A DNA stretch of 39,081 nucleotides, taken from contig DXIS01000033.1 in the NCBI GenBank assembly GCA_019112735.1, positions 82,586 through 121,666 of the forward strand, read 5' to 3'. Below, piece after piece: positions 14,275-22,426 of this stretch (position 1 is its first letter; each line of letters starts with the position of its first letter). Under the pieces are notes generated by a model. That model did no database searches. It saw only the letters and a program-made list of their open reading frames with translations, and was not told the DNA's origin. Origin of the DNA: Candidatus Mediterraneibacter guildfordensis. Its GTDB lineage: Bacteria > Bacillota > Clostridia > Lachnospirales > Lachnospiraceae. A program made the position numbers and the translations under genes.

Positions 14275-15372
14275 TTATCTTCCTTCCGTACGCTTATTCC
14301 CGAATCCGATGATAAAGCATACGGCAATGCAGATCACAACCGCGATCTTCCCGTTCAACGGCACACTGCCTGATACGATCTCCTGAGTCTCTGCATTCAC
14401 TGCCGTAGCACTCGCCGCCAGTCCGAGATTATGCGCCAGCGCGGCACCGATCAGCATGCCGAGCACTGTAACGGCCGAATCCGACGATCCCTGTCCGGCC
14501 AGAATCAGCTGCCGGAGCGGGCATCCGCCTGCAAGCACAGCGGCAAATCCCACCGCATACATGCCAAGGATGTTCCACAGATGCTCCGAATGTGCGATCA
14601 CGCCCGGCGTATCGAATGCCGGGACAAAGTTCCCGGACGCAATATTATAGACCAGCATGATCACAAAGAAGCTTCCGATGATCGTCAGCAGATCGAAATT
14701 TCTCATCAGGATAACATCCCGGATGCTTCCCGCAAAACACATCCTTGATTTCTGTGCAAACGCGCCGAAGACCAGGCCGCCGGCCAGCGACAGCAGGACC
14801 GGAGCATGCATACTTCCCGGTCCGCTCTGGCTTGCCTTTAACAGTGTGGTAGCCAGTGAAAGGATCAGGACTCCGAGCAGCAGGACCGGAAGTACGGCGC
14901 CGCTCATGCGGCCGGCGAGATGTGCTCTGCCCAGACTGAACCCTTTCTTTAATGCAAATACGCCTGTCCCCACGCCCAGGACAAATCCAATGAGCGCCAC
15001 CCAGGCGTTCAGGTCGCCTGCGGACATCCGGATGATCATCCGGAGCGGGCATCCCAGAAATACCAGTGATCCGATGGCCAGGATCATCCCGAGCACGAAC
15101 CTGGCCATCGGCGATGATCCCGCTGTGGAACGGTATTCCTTTGTCGCAGCGGATATAAGAAAGGCGCCAAGTACAAGACCGATGATCTCCGGTCTTGCAT
15201 ACTGCACCGTCTCCGTGGAATGGAGCCCCAGCGCGCCGGCTGTATCCCGGATAAAGCAGGCGATACAGAAAGCCATATTGGCCGGATTGCCGAAATAGGC
15301 AAGCGCAGCCGCCACGATCCCGCAGACTGCGCCCGCAAGGGCAAGCTTTTTCTTAGAATCTGATAAGTTCAT
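14275..15372 (-). CDS. yedE: YedE-family putative selenium transporter
   Basis: A 365-residue membrane protein with around nine to ten helices and an internal duplication. Each half carries a Cys motif before an IRD triplet (FCIACFIRD at 35-43 and MCFAGSIRD at 211-219) and a later GCPLR (107-111 and 283-287). These paired cysteines are the hallmark of YeeE/YedE transporters, proposed to pass thiosulfate or a selenium species by transient thiol contacts. Coupling to selD, yedF and DUF3343 in the same region favours the selenium branch. Spacing to its neighbours is 12-19 bases, so it belongs to one operon. Confidence 0.92.
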   Translation of the reverse strand: MNLSDSKKKLALAGAVCGIVAAALAYFGNPANMAFCIACFIRDTAGALGLHSTETVQYARPEIIGLVLGAFLISAATKEYRSTAGSSPMARFVLGMILAIGSLVFLGCPLRMIIRMSAGDLNAWVALIGFVLGVGTGVFALKKGFSLGRAHLAGRMSGAVLPVLLLGVLILSLATTLLKASQSGPGSMHAPVLLSLAGGLVFGAFAQKSRMCFAGSIRDVILMRNFDLLTIIGSFFVIMLVYNIASGNFVPAFDTPGVIAHSEHLWNILGMYAVGFAAVLAGGCPLRQLILAGQGSSDSAVTVLGMLIGAALAHNLGLAASATAVNAETQEIVSGSVPLNGKIAVVICIAVCFIIGFGNKRTEGR

Positions 15373-15391
15373 CTTTATTTCCTCCTGTCTC

Positions 15392-16528
15392 TCATTCCTC
15401 TGCTACTTCTTTCACCGCACGGACTGCCGCATCAACCTCTTCTTCTGTATTGAAGTGGGAGAAACTGAACCTCACAGCCCCCTGGTCCACCGTTCCAAGC
15501 GCCTGATGCATGAGCGGCGCGCAGTGGGCGCCCGGCCTCGTTACGATGCCATAGCGCACGTTCAGTTCATCGCTCACTTCCGAAGAATCGTAATCCCCGA
15601 TATTAAAAGAAACGATCGCCGCACGGTTCTTTGTGCTGAAATCCCCGTACACCTTTACACCCGGAATCCCGGATATGCCCAGGTAAAACCGCTGCATCAG
15701 CGCCAGCTCCCGCTCCCGGATCGTATCAGGTCCGGTTTCCGTGATATAGGAAACCGCCGCGCCAAGCCCCGCGATCCCGTGCCCGTTCAGCGTCCCCGCC
15801 TCAAGGGCGGTCGGCATCTGTGCCGGATGGTGCGTATTATAGGTATCAATGCCGCTTCCCCCGGAAAGCAATGGCCGGATCTCCACACCGGAGCGCACAT
15901 ACATGCCGCCGGTCCCCTGCGGTCCCAGCAGACCCTTATGTCCGGTAAAGCACAGCACATCGATCCCCAGCTTCTGCACATCGATCTCCCACACGCCGGC
16001 GGTCTGCGATGCATCCACGATAAGCAGAAGACCGTGCCGCTTTGCGATCGCATGCACCCGTTCCAGATCGATCATGTTTCCGGTCAGATTGGAGGCGTGG
16101 GTACAGACGATCATCTTCGTCTCCGGACGTACGGCCCGCTCCATCTCCTCATAGGAAATGTTCCCTTTCTCATCACACTCGAGGATCGTCAGGGCTGTTC
16201 CCCGTTCCCGGCACTCATACAGAGGCCGGAGCACGGAATTGTGCTCCAGTACGGTTGTGATCACATGGTCTCCGGGATCGCACAGCCCTTTAATAGCGAT
16301 ATTCAGGCTTTCCGTAGAGTTTGCCGTAAACACGATCCTGGAAGGCGATTCCGCATGGAACAATCCTGCCAGCTTCTCCCGTGTCCCGTATATGACACGC
16401 GATGCATCCAGGGCCGGATCCGACGCCCCGCGCCCTGCGTTCCCCATCGTATCGAGCGCCGCAAGCACCGCTTCTTTTACCTGCACTGGCTTACGCAGTG
16501 TAGTCGCGGCATTGTCCATATAGATCAT
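15392..16528 (-). CDS. Class V aminotransferase, cysteine desulfurase-like
   Basis: A 378-residue PLP enzyme beginning MIYMDNAATTLRKP. The PLP lysine is Lys198 in CFTGHKGLLG and the cofactor-binding Asp/Gln are in VDASQTAG (171-178). A catalytic-loop cysteine, Cys336, is in RPGAHCAPLMH. This is the SufS-like group found with selenium genes; it could release sulfur from cysteine or selenium from selenocysteine for SelD or for TusA-like carriers. GGAGG eight bases before the ATG at 16528 fixes the start; an in-frame extension to 16615 runs through the promoter. It is first gene of the yedE unit with its own promoter. Confidence 0.88.
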   Translation of the reverse strand: MIYMDNAATTLRKPVQVKEAVLAALDTMGNAGRGASDPALDASRVIYGTREKLAGLFHAESPSRIVFTANSTESLNIAIKGLCDPGDHVITTVLEHNSVLRPLYECRERGTALTILECDEKGNISYEEMERAVRPETKMIVCTHASNLTGNMIDLERVHAIAKRHGLLLIVDASQTAGVWEIDVQKLGIDVLCFTGHKGLLGPQGTGGMYVRSGVEIRPLLSGGSGIDTYNTHHPAQMPTALEAGTLNGHGIAGLGAAVSYITETGPDTIRERELALMQRFYLGISGIPGVKVYGDFSTKNRAAIVSFNIGDYDSSEVSDELNVRYGIVTRPGAHCAPLMHQALGTVDQGAVRFSFSHFNTEEEVDAAVRAVKEVAEE

Positions 16529-16575
16529 ACTTTTCACCTCCGGCCGTCTGGCATACAGAATCATTATCCTATTTA

Positions 16576-16612
16576 AGTATAGATTTATCTCCGGTTTTCG
16601 TCTAATCGAAAA
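16576..16612 (-). promoter_or_regulatory. Promoter and dyad before the desulfurase-yedE unit
   Basis: TTAGAC (16600-16605), 18-base spacer, TATACT (16576-16581) on the minus strand. The dyad TTTTCG-N6-CGAAAA (16595-16612) covers the -35 box, a usual place for control by a LysR-type regulator such as the one encoded next door. The regulator link is an inference. Confidence 0.5.
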
Positions 16613-16619
16613 CAAAAAT

Positions 16620-16672
16620 AAGGAGCCGCCGCCTATAGATTTTTTCTATAAGCGTTGGCTCCTGTTTTTTCA
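16620..16672 (-). terminator. Terminator between lysR and the desulfurase gene
   Basis: AGGAGCC/GGCTCCT outer arms and an inner CTATAG/CTATAA pairing lie right at the lysR stop; TTATTTTTG follows on the minus strand and GTTTTTTC on the plus strand. It divides the selenium cluster into two transcription units. Confidence 0.75.
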
Positions 16673-17572
16673 GTTTTCCGGATACATCTGCTGTACCGTT
16701 TTTATGAACTTTTCTGCCGCCGGAAGGCTAGGATATCCCGCATCATAGACCATATTGATATTCCTGGTGCCGCCCGCCTTTCCCAGTGGGAATGCCAGCA
16801 GTTTTCCGCTTTCGATCTCTTCCTTTGCCGCAAGATGCGAGAGGATCGTCACGCCCATTCCACCGGCTGCCGACCGCTTGATCGCCTCCTGGTTCTCCAT
16901 TACCGCCGCCACATTCAGTCCGGACGGATCGATGCCGTTCTCACCGAGCATGCGGAACGCTTCTTTTCTCGTTCCCGAACCTTCTTCCCTGAGAATGACC
17001 GGCTCATCCAGGATCCAGGAAATGTCATCCTCCCCCTGTCTCCGGCAGAACCGCTCTTCCGGGGGCGCCAGGATCACCAGTTCATCTTCATAGAACGGTA
17101 CATACGTGCAGTTCCCGCGTTCAAGCACGGTTCCGGTAAATCCCACATCCGCCTTATGCGAAAGGATCATCTCCACCACGCCGCTGCTGTCCGTCTCAAA
17201 AAGCTTCAGCTGTTCCTTCGGGTATTCTCTGCAGAACCGGGCCATAATGTCCGGCAGAAGATACTGCGCCGGGATCGTGGATGCCGCAATGCGGAGCACG
17301 CTGCCAGCATACTTTTCTTCCAGACCGAACCGCCTGCGGATCTTCTGTTCCAGCTCCAGCATCTGCCCGGCATAGGCATACAGTTCCTTTCCCGATTCGG
17401 TAAGCGAAACTTCTTTTGTGTTCCGCACCAGCAGGCAGGTGGAAAGTTCCCGTTCCAGTGAAGCGATATGCGCGCTGACCGTGGGCTGGGTCAGATAGAG
17501 CTGTTTTGCGGCTTTTGAAAAACTCGTTGTCTCCGCCACGCGGACGAAGGCTTCCAGCTGTTTCAGGTTCAT
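16670..17572 (-). CDS. LysR-type regulator of the selenium cluster
   Basis: A 300-residue LTTR. The helix-turn-helix is at the N terminus (LEAFVRVAETTSFSKAAKQL, then LTQPTVSAHIASLERE), followed by a periplasmic-binding-like effector domain (about 90-295). The start at 17572 overlaps the selD stop by four bases (ATGA) with GGTGG upstream; an in-frame extension to 17605 lies within selD. Coupling to selD and a dyad at the next promoter suggest it controls the desulfurase-yedE unit in response to a selenium or sulfur compound. Family members of the CysB/CysL type sense sulfur status; the actual ligand is unknown. Confidence 0.9.
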   Translation of the reverse strand: MNLKQLEAFVRVAETTSFSKAAKQLYLTQPTVSAHIASLERELSTCLLVRNTKEVSLTESGKELYAYAGQMLELEQKIRRRFGLEEKYAGSVLRIAASTIPAQYLLPDIMARFCREYPKEQLKLFETDSSGVVEMILSHKADVGFTGTVLERGNCTYVPFYEDELVILAPPEERFCRRQGEDDISWILDEPVILREEGSGTRKEAFRMLGENGIDPSGLNVAAVMENQEAIKRSAAGGMGVTILSHLAAKEEIESGKLLAFPLGKAGGTRNINMVYDAGYPSLPAAEKFIKTVQQMYPEN

Positions 17573-18633
17573 CTCCCATCCACCTTTCTCAGAAGCCGGA
17601 TGCACGGATGGTCTGCATTGCTCTCCACAACTCTTCCCACGACCGATACTTCTGTCCCGAGATCTGCTTTTGCCAGCGCCCGGAGCATCCCGTCCGCTTC
17701 TTGTTCCGGCACGGCAAACAACAGGCCGCCGGACGTCTGGGGATCACTTAAGAGATCCACATACACCTCGTCCACACCGCCGGCGTCCAGCATGCCGCTC
17801 ACATGGCGCTGGTTGCGGTACGCGCCGCCCGGGATCAGCCCCATTTCCGCATATTCTTTTGCTCCGGTCATAAATGCAATGCCGTCCACGCCGATCTCGA
17901 TCACCGCCCGGCTTGCCTCCGCCATTTCCGAACAGTGCCCCAGAAGCCCGAACCCGGTCACATCAGTACAGGCATGGACCGTAAAGTCCTGCGCCGTCTC
18001 CTTCGCCTTTTTGTTCAGTGTGGTCATCACGCGGATTGCTTCCTGCTCCGCTTCTTCCGAAGCCATCTCCGCTTTGACCGCCGTATTGATGATCCCGCTT
18101 CCAAGCTGTTTTGTAAGGATCAGGATATCCCCTTCCTGACAGCCGAAATTCTTATATATATGATCCGGATGTACCAGCCCGGTCACAGACAGACCGTACT
18201 TCGGCACATCATCCTGTATGGAATGGCCGCCCACCAGGACCGCGCCCGCTTCTCTTACCTTGTCCGCACCGCCCCGCAGGATTTCCCCCAGGACATCCGG
18301 ATCCACGTTTTCCGGAAAGCAGACAATGTTCAGCGCGATCTTCGGCTCGCCGCCCATGGCGTATACGTCGCTCAGCGCGTTTGTCGCCGCCACCTGGCCG
18401 AACGTATACGGGTCGTCCACCACCGGAGTGAAAAAATCCAGTGTCTGGATCACCGCCGTATCATCGCTGATCTTATACACCGCCGCGTCATCCGATGTCT
18501 CGAATCCGACAAGCAGATCCGGATCGCTGAACTTCGGCAGCCGCCCAAGCACCTTTGAAAGGGTATCCGGCCCGATCTTGGCCGCGCAGCCCCCATGTTT
18601 CGCGAACCGGGTCAGTTTTATTTTTTCCTGCAT
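17569..18633 (-). CDS. selD: Selenide, water dikinase (selenophosphate synthetase)
   Basis: A 354-residue enzyme making selenophosphate, the selenium donor for selenocysteine, selenouridine in tRNA and the labile Se cofactor. The glycine-rich active loop is HGGCAAKI (13-20): Cys16 (codon TGC) stands where many relatives have selenocysteine, and Lys19 is the catalytic lysine. ATP-binding Asp residues follow (ETSDDAAVY, TLDFFTPVVDDP). C-terminal LLSDPQTSGGLLF is the family signature. It lies 20 bases after yedF and overlaps lysR. No selA or selB is in the window, so its downstream use is open. Confidence 0.96.
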   Translation of the reverse strand: MQEKIKLTRFAKHGGCAAKIGPDTLSKVLGRLPKFSDPDLLVGFETSDDAAVYKISDDTAVIQTLDFFTPVVDDPYTFGQVAATNALSDVYAMGGEPKIALNIVCFPENVDPDVLGEILRGGADKVREAGAVLVGGHSIQDDVPKYGLSVTGLVHPDHIYKNFGCQEGDILILTKQLGSGIINTAVKAEMASEEAEQEAIRVMTTLNKKAKETAQDFTVHACTDVTGFGLLGHCSEMAEASRAVIEIGVDGIAFMTGAKEYAEMGLIPGGAYRNQRHVSGMLDAGGVDEVYVDLLSDPQTSGGLLFAVPEQEADGMLRALAKADLGTEVSVVGRVVESNADHPCIRLLRKVDGR

Positions 18634-18653
18634 GCTATCCTCCGTCTTCCCGT

Positions 18654-19310
18654 CTATGGACGGATCACACTCATGGCATTCTGGAGTGTCTCCACAATGC
18701 TGTACATATTCGTCACGCCGCCGATCGCCAGCCTGTCTTTGATTCCGTAATAGTCAAGGCAGGTGCCGCAGGTCATGATCTCCACGCCCTGCTCCTCCAG
18801 CACTTTCAGGTCTTCCAGGCTTTCCGATCCTTCCACCGTGAGCTTCGCCCCGCCATTGTAGAAAAGGATCTTATCCGGCAGATCATCGAGCTGGGTCAGC
18901 GCGAAGATAAAACTCTTGATCAAGATGCGCCCCAGTTCTTCGCTGCCTTCCCCCATCCGGTCCGATCCGACCGCGACGACCGTTCCGACACAGGTCCGGC
19001 ATCCGTCCGCTCCGTTTCCAGCCGGCTGCGCCGCGTCCTGCCCGCGGTCCTCAGATCCGCTCTGCGATTTCTTCATCTGTGCGGCCGCCGCTTCTCCCAC
19101 GGTGATCAGCACCCGGTACTGACGCTCCCCAAGCTGTTCAGACTCCGCAGACGCACCAGAGCTCTTCGCCATCTTCGTTACATTTTTTACAGCGGTCTCA
19201 TTATCCACCAGCACCTCGATCTCGCCCGGGCCGTCCAGCTCATTCAGAGCCTTTTTTGTCTTCACGACCGGGATGGGGCAGATATCGCCCATTGCATTTA
19301 CTGTAATCAT
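18654..19310 (-). CDS. yedF: Selenium metabolism protein YedF
   Basis: A 218-residue two-domain protein: an N-terminal TusA-like domain with the CPIP motif (Cys11) and a C-terminal DsrE-like domain with CGTC (181-184). This fusion is the selenium-associated YedF family and probably carries perselenide or persulfide to SelD. The ATG at 19310 is used because GGAG is eight bases upstream; the GTG three codons earlier is less likely. It is first in the yedF-selD-lysR unit, behind a promoter with a perfect dyad in its leader. Confidence 0.92.
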   Translation of the reverse strand: MITVNAMGDICPIPVVKTKKALNELDGPGEIEVLVDNETAVKNVTKMAKSSGASAESEQLGERQYRVLITVGEAAAAQMKKSQSGSEDRGQDAAQPAGNGADGCRTCVGTVVAVGSDRMGEGSEELGRILIKSFIFALTQLDDLPDKILFYNGGAKLTVEGSESLEDLKVLEEQGVEIMTCGTCLDYYGIKDRLAIGGVTNMYSIVETLQNAMSVIRP

Positions 19311-19337
19311 CTTTCTCACTCCGTTTCTGATCTTTCC

Positions 19338-19378
19338 GCATCATTCCGCCTGAATGATGCCCTTCTGCTCCGAGTATA
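19338..19378 (-). promoter_or_regulatory. yedF promoter and leader dyad
   Basis: TGG-extended TATACT (-10 at 19373-19378) with TGGACG 17 bases upstream. Just downstream of the start the perfect dyad GCATCATT-N7-AATGATGC (19338-19360) could be an operator or a leader hairpin. Confidence 0.45.
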
Positions 19379-19401
19379 CCACACTCTTTCTGATCCGTCC
19401 A

Positions 19402-19431
19402 TTGCCTGATCCGGGCCACCTGTGCTATAAT
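19402..19431 (+). promoter_or_regulatory. Promoter of the methyltransferase gene at 19477
   Basis: TTGCCT (19402-19407), 18-base spacer, TATAAT (19426-19431) preceded by TGC. It is divergent from the yedF promoter. Confidence 0.6.
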
Positions 19432-19476
19432 CAATTGAACTTTGAAAACGCTGTCCTGAAAGGAATAGAATCGATT

Positions 19477-20334
19477 ATGTGGATTGCTGACAACTGGAAA
19501 GATTATGAAGTCATAGACTGTTCGAAAGGTGAGAAGCTGGAACGCTGGGGCGACTACATCCTGGTGCGTCCGGATCCCCAGGTAATCTGGGATACCCCGC
19601 GCGTCCACCGGGGATGGAAGCACATGAACGGCCATTACCACCGCAGCAAAAAAGGCGGCGGTGAATGGGAATTCTTCAGTCTGCCGAAGCAGTGGCAGAT
19701 CCATTACGGATCCCTCACCTTCAACCTGAAGCCTTTCAGCTTCAAACACACCGGTCTGTTCCCCGAACAGGCGACCAACTGGGACTGGTTCTCTGAGAAG
19801 ATCCGCCTGGCCGGGCGCCCGGTCAAAGTGCTGAATCTCTTCGCCTACACCGGCGGTGCCACTCTCGCTGCAGCTGCCGCAGGGGCAAATGTCACCCATG
19901 TGGACGCATCCAGAGGAATGGTCACCTGGGCAAAAGAAAACGCAGTGTCTTCCGGCCTGAAAGATGCGCCCATCCGCTGGCTGGTGGACGACTGTGTAAA
20001 ATTCGTCGAACGTGAGATCCGCAGGGGAAATACATACGACGCCATTATCATGGATCCGCCGTCCTACGGACGGGGTCCCAAAGGCGAGATCTGGAAGATC
20101 GAGGATATGATCCACCCGCTCATTAAACTGTGTACGAAGATCCTCTCAGAAGACGCGCTGTTCTTCCTGGTCAATTCCTACACCACCGGACTGGCTCCGG
20201 CCGTGCTGACCTATATGATCGCCACCGAACTGAAACCGTGGAACGGCCATGTGGAATCCCGGGAGATCGGCCTGCCGGTAACCGAATCCGGACTGGTACT
20301 TCCCTGCGGGGCGTCAGGGAGGTGGGAGCGATGA
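19477..20334 (+). CDS. Class I SAM-dependent methyltransferase (RlmI/SAM-MT family)
   Basis: A 285-residue methyltransferase. SAM motif I is LNLFAYTGGATLAAAAAGA (about 119-137), followed by VTHVDASRGMVTWAKENA and the catalytic IIMDPPSYGRGPKGE (about 188-202). This is the RlmI-like group that methylates cytosine or guanine in 23S rRNA, but the N-terminal PUA domain of RlmI is absent, so the target is open. The ATG at 19477 has AGGA about 12 bases upstream and follows the promoter; the in-frame extension to 19354 would cross that promoter. Its stop overlaps the start of the next gene by four bases. Confidence 0.85.
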   Translation: MWIADNWKDYEVIDCSKGEKLERWGDYILVRPDPQVIWDTPRVHRGWKHMNGHYHRSKKGGGEWEFFSLPKQWQIHYGSLTFNLKPFSFKHTGLFPEQATNWDWFSEKIRLAGRPVKVLNLFAYTGGATLAAAAAGANVTHVDASRGMVTWAKENAVSSGLKDAPIRWLVDDCVKFVEREIRRGNTYDAIIMDPPSYGRGPKGEIWKIEDMIHPLIKLCTKILSEDALFFLVNSYTTGLAPAVLTYMIATELKPWNGHVESREIGLPVTESGLVLPCGASGRWER

Positions 20335-20867
20335 CACGAAAAACCGCAGAATATTTTCTATATTTCATTATGTATTCCGTCTTCGGGTGGCTCTATGAAG
20401 TCTTTCTCGAAGTTGTCGTATACCGCTGGGGCTTTTCCAACCGGGGCGTCCTCTTCGGACCCTGGTGCGTGGTCTACGGCGTAGGCGCGCTGATCCTGAT
20501 CTTTTCATTAAGCGGCCTCCAGAAGAAAAAGCTGTATCTGGGCAGGATCCCGGTCACACCGTTTCTTGTCTTTATCGGCATCGTTGTGATCACCACCATA
20601 GTGGAACTGATCGCCAGCTATATTATGGAGTTCACCCAGGGCGGCTGGCTCTGGGATTACACAAGATTTTCCTTCAACTTCCAGGGGCGGATCGCCCTGA
20701 ACCCGAGCATCCGCTTCGGCATCGGCGGCATGGTGTTCCTCTACCTGCTGCAGCCCCTGTTCCGGAAACTGACGGACCGGATGAACGATAAAGTCCTTTA
20801 CACAACCGCAGGAGTCGTGCTCGCTCTGTTTACTGCCGACATTATTTATACATTTTTCATCCGTTAG
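20331..20867 (+). CDS. Putative ABC-transporter-type membrane protein (CmpB-like)
   Basis: A 178-residue protein with about five membrane helices, beginning MTRKTAEYFLYFIMYSVFGW. FSNRGVLFGPWCVVYGVGA and VELIASYIMEFTQGGWLWDY are typical of the 'putative ABC-transporter type IV' (CmpB-like) family, whose role is not established; the label does not imply a transport function here. GGAGG-like GAGGTGGGAG lies before the ATG at 20331, which overlaps the methyltransferase stop as ATGA, so the two are translationally coupled. Confidence 0.85.
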   Translation: MTRKTAEYFLYFIMYSVFGWLYEVFLEVVVYRWGFSNRGVLFGPWCVVYGVGALILIFSLSGLQKKKLYLGRIPVTPFLVFIGIVVITTIVELIASYIMEFTQGGWLWDYTRFSFNFQGRIALNPSIRFGIGGMVFLYLLQPLFRKLTDRMNDKVLYTTAGVVLALFTADIIYTFFIR

Positions 20868-20874
20868 AAACACT

Positions 20875-20910
20875 AAAAGGCTGAAATGCATCCGTGCACC
20901 TCAGCCTTTT
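20875..20910. terminator. Bidirectional terminator between convergent genes
   Basis: AAAAGGCTGA (20875-20884) pairs with TCAGCCTTTT (20901-20910); T-rich on both exits. It serves the plus-strand membrane gene and the minus-strand sirtuin gene. Confidence 0.85.
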
Positions 20911-20926
20911 CTCTTTTTCTTTTCCT

Positions 20927-21652
20927 TCAGACGTGAAGTCCGCTCATCACTTCCCCGATCGGCGCGGAAATGGAAAGCTCTGCCCGTACTGACCGGCCCG
21001 TGGATGATTTATTGATCACCACCAGATGTTTCCCTCTGAAATAGTCAATAAACCCGGCCGCCGGATAGACCACCAGGGACGTCCCGCCGATGATCAGCGT
21101 ATCCGCTGCGGCTATGGCTTCCACGGCGCCCCGGATCACGTTCTGGTCAAGCCCCTCCTCATAGAGCACCACGTCCGGTTTGATCAGGCCGCCGCATTCG
21201 CAGCGCGGCACGCCGTCTGCATGTTTCACATACTGCGCGTCATAAAATCTGCCGCATTCCATACAGTAATTCCTGTGGATGCTCCCGTGCAGCTCCCATA
21301 CCGTCCTGCTGCCCGCCGCCTGGTGAAGACCGTCTATATTCTGGGTCACTACCGCCGTCAGCTTCCCCGCCCGTTCAAGTTCCGCAAGCTTCAGATGCGC
21401 CGCATTGGGCTTTGCATCCAGGCACATCATTTTGTCTTTGTAGAATTCATAAAACGCCTCCGGATATCTCATAAAGAATGTATGGCTCACTACCTGCTCC
21501 GGCGAATATTTATACTTCTGATGGTAGATCCCGTCCGCACTGCGGAAATCCGGGATCCCGCTCTCCGTCGAAACGCCGGCGCCGCCGAAAAATACGATCC
21601 GGCTGCTGTCGTCTATGATCTTCTGCAGCTGGTCTGTTTCTCTCTCATACAT
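20927..21652 (-). CDS. NAD-dependent protein deacylase (sirtuin, SIR2 family)
   Basis: A 241-residue sirtuin that removes acyl groups from lysines using NAD. The NAD loop GAGVSTESGIPDFRS is at 24-38, TQNIDGLH at 103-110, the general base His122 in ELHGS, and the zinc cysteines at 130, 133, 151 and 153 (CMEC and CEC spacing). GTSLVVYPAAGF is the later NAD motif. The length is normal for bacterial CobB/SrtN. Substrate range is not readable, though lack of the Y/R pair typical of desuccinylases in the region following QVV suggests deacetylation. Confidence 0.94.
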   Translation of the reverse strand: MYERETDQLQKIIDDSSRIVFFGGAGVSTESGIPDFRSADGIYHQKYKYSPEQVVSHTFFMRYPEAFYEFYKDKMMCLDAKPNAAHLKLAELERAGKLTAVVTQNIDGLHQAAGSRTVWELHGSIHRNYCMECGRFYDAQYVKHADGVPRCECGGLIKPDVVLYEEGLDQNVIRGAVEAIAAADTLIIGGTSLVVYPAAGFIDYFRGKHLVVINKSSTGRSVRAELSISAPIGEVMSGLHV

Positions 21653-21706
21653 TGGCCCTTCTCCTTTCCCTGATCCGTCCTTTTCTTCCGGACCTCACTG
21701 TGTCTG

Positions 21707-22321
21707 TCAGTCCGCTTTCAGATGGCCTCTTGCGATATGGTCGTCCATGATCTCCAGCATCTTCTCCCATATGATCTCTGACGTCTCCGGGATCCGCTCA
21801 TTCCGTCTGCACACCTGCGACTTATGCACGCCGTGCTCTGTCCAGCTCCTGCCGTCCGATGCATCATTCAGGAGCAGCGGCTGGAAATTGTCAAGAAGAT
21901 GCGCGAACTTCGCATCCGCCGTCTCATACGCCTCGAACTCATCCCACAGTTCGCGGAAGTACACCCCCTGGTCTTCCGGAAGGATGCCGAAGATCCGGTC
22001 TGCCGCTTTTACTTCCCGGTCCCTTTTCGTCAGCGCCCCCTCTGCATCATATGCGTAGGTATCCCCGGCGTCGATCTCCACCAGGTCATGGATCAGCACC
22101 ATGGTCATCACTTTTAACAGATCCACCTCTTCTTCCATATGCTCCTTTAAGAGTACGGCGCACAGGGCAAGATGCCAGGAATGCTCCGCATCATTTTCTT
22201 TACGCTGCCCGTCCGCCAGATAGGTCTGCCGGAAAATGTTTTTCACCCTGTCCGCTTCAATAATAAAGTGGATCTGCTGTTCCAGCCGTTCCCGCTGTGC
22301 GTCTCCCGTCGTTTTTTCCAT
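21707..22321 (-). CDS. HD-domain hydrolase (YfbR/HDDC2-like)
   Basis: A 204-residue protein of the HD superfamily, probably a metal-dependent 5'-deoxynucleotidase or related phosphohydrolase. AEHSWHLALCA holds the first metal His, and LIHDLVEIDAGDTYAYD holds the HD pair and following acidic residues. The ATG at 22321 has GGAG nine bases upstream; the in-frame ATG at 22363 overlaps a -10-like TACAAT (22362-22367). The substrate is inferred from family only. It lies 54 bases upstream of the sirtuin gene, which may be co-transcribed. Confidence 0.85.
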   Translation of the reverse strand: MEKTTGDAQRERLEQQIHFIIEADRVKNIFRQTYLADGQRKENDAEHSWHLALCAVLLKEHMEEEVDLLKVMTMVLIHDLVEIDAGDTYAYDAEGALTKRDREVKAADRIFGILPEDQGVYFRELWDEFEAYETADAKFAHLLDNFQPLLLNDASDGRSWTEHGVHKSQVCRRNERIPETSEIIWEKMLEIMDDHIARGHLKAD

Positions 22322-22371
22322 CGCAGTCATCTCCGTTTCCGTTCTTGTATATCTGATATCCATTGTAACAC

Positions 22372-22400
22372 AAAAAGAGCTTCCCGAAGGAAACTCTTTT
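22372..22400 (-). terminator. Terminator after the H1-like gene
   Basis: AAAAGAGTTTCC, a TTCG loop and GGAAGCTCTTTTT on the minus strand, a classic tetraloop terminator 26 bases past the stop. Confidence 0.85.
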
Positions 22401-22426
22401 GCATTTTACGTATGTAGCTTTTCTGC

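Noticed and set aside
17600-18640. Selenocysteine codon in selD
   Set aside because: Position 16 is TGC (Cys), so no in-frame TGA or SECIS-type element is needed here.
19240-20115. 291-residue minus-strand frame overlapping yedF and the methyltransferase
   Set aside because: It overlaps two well-supported genes and the divergent promoter region.
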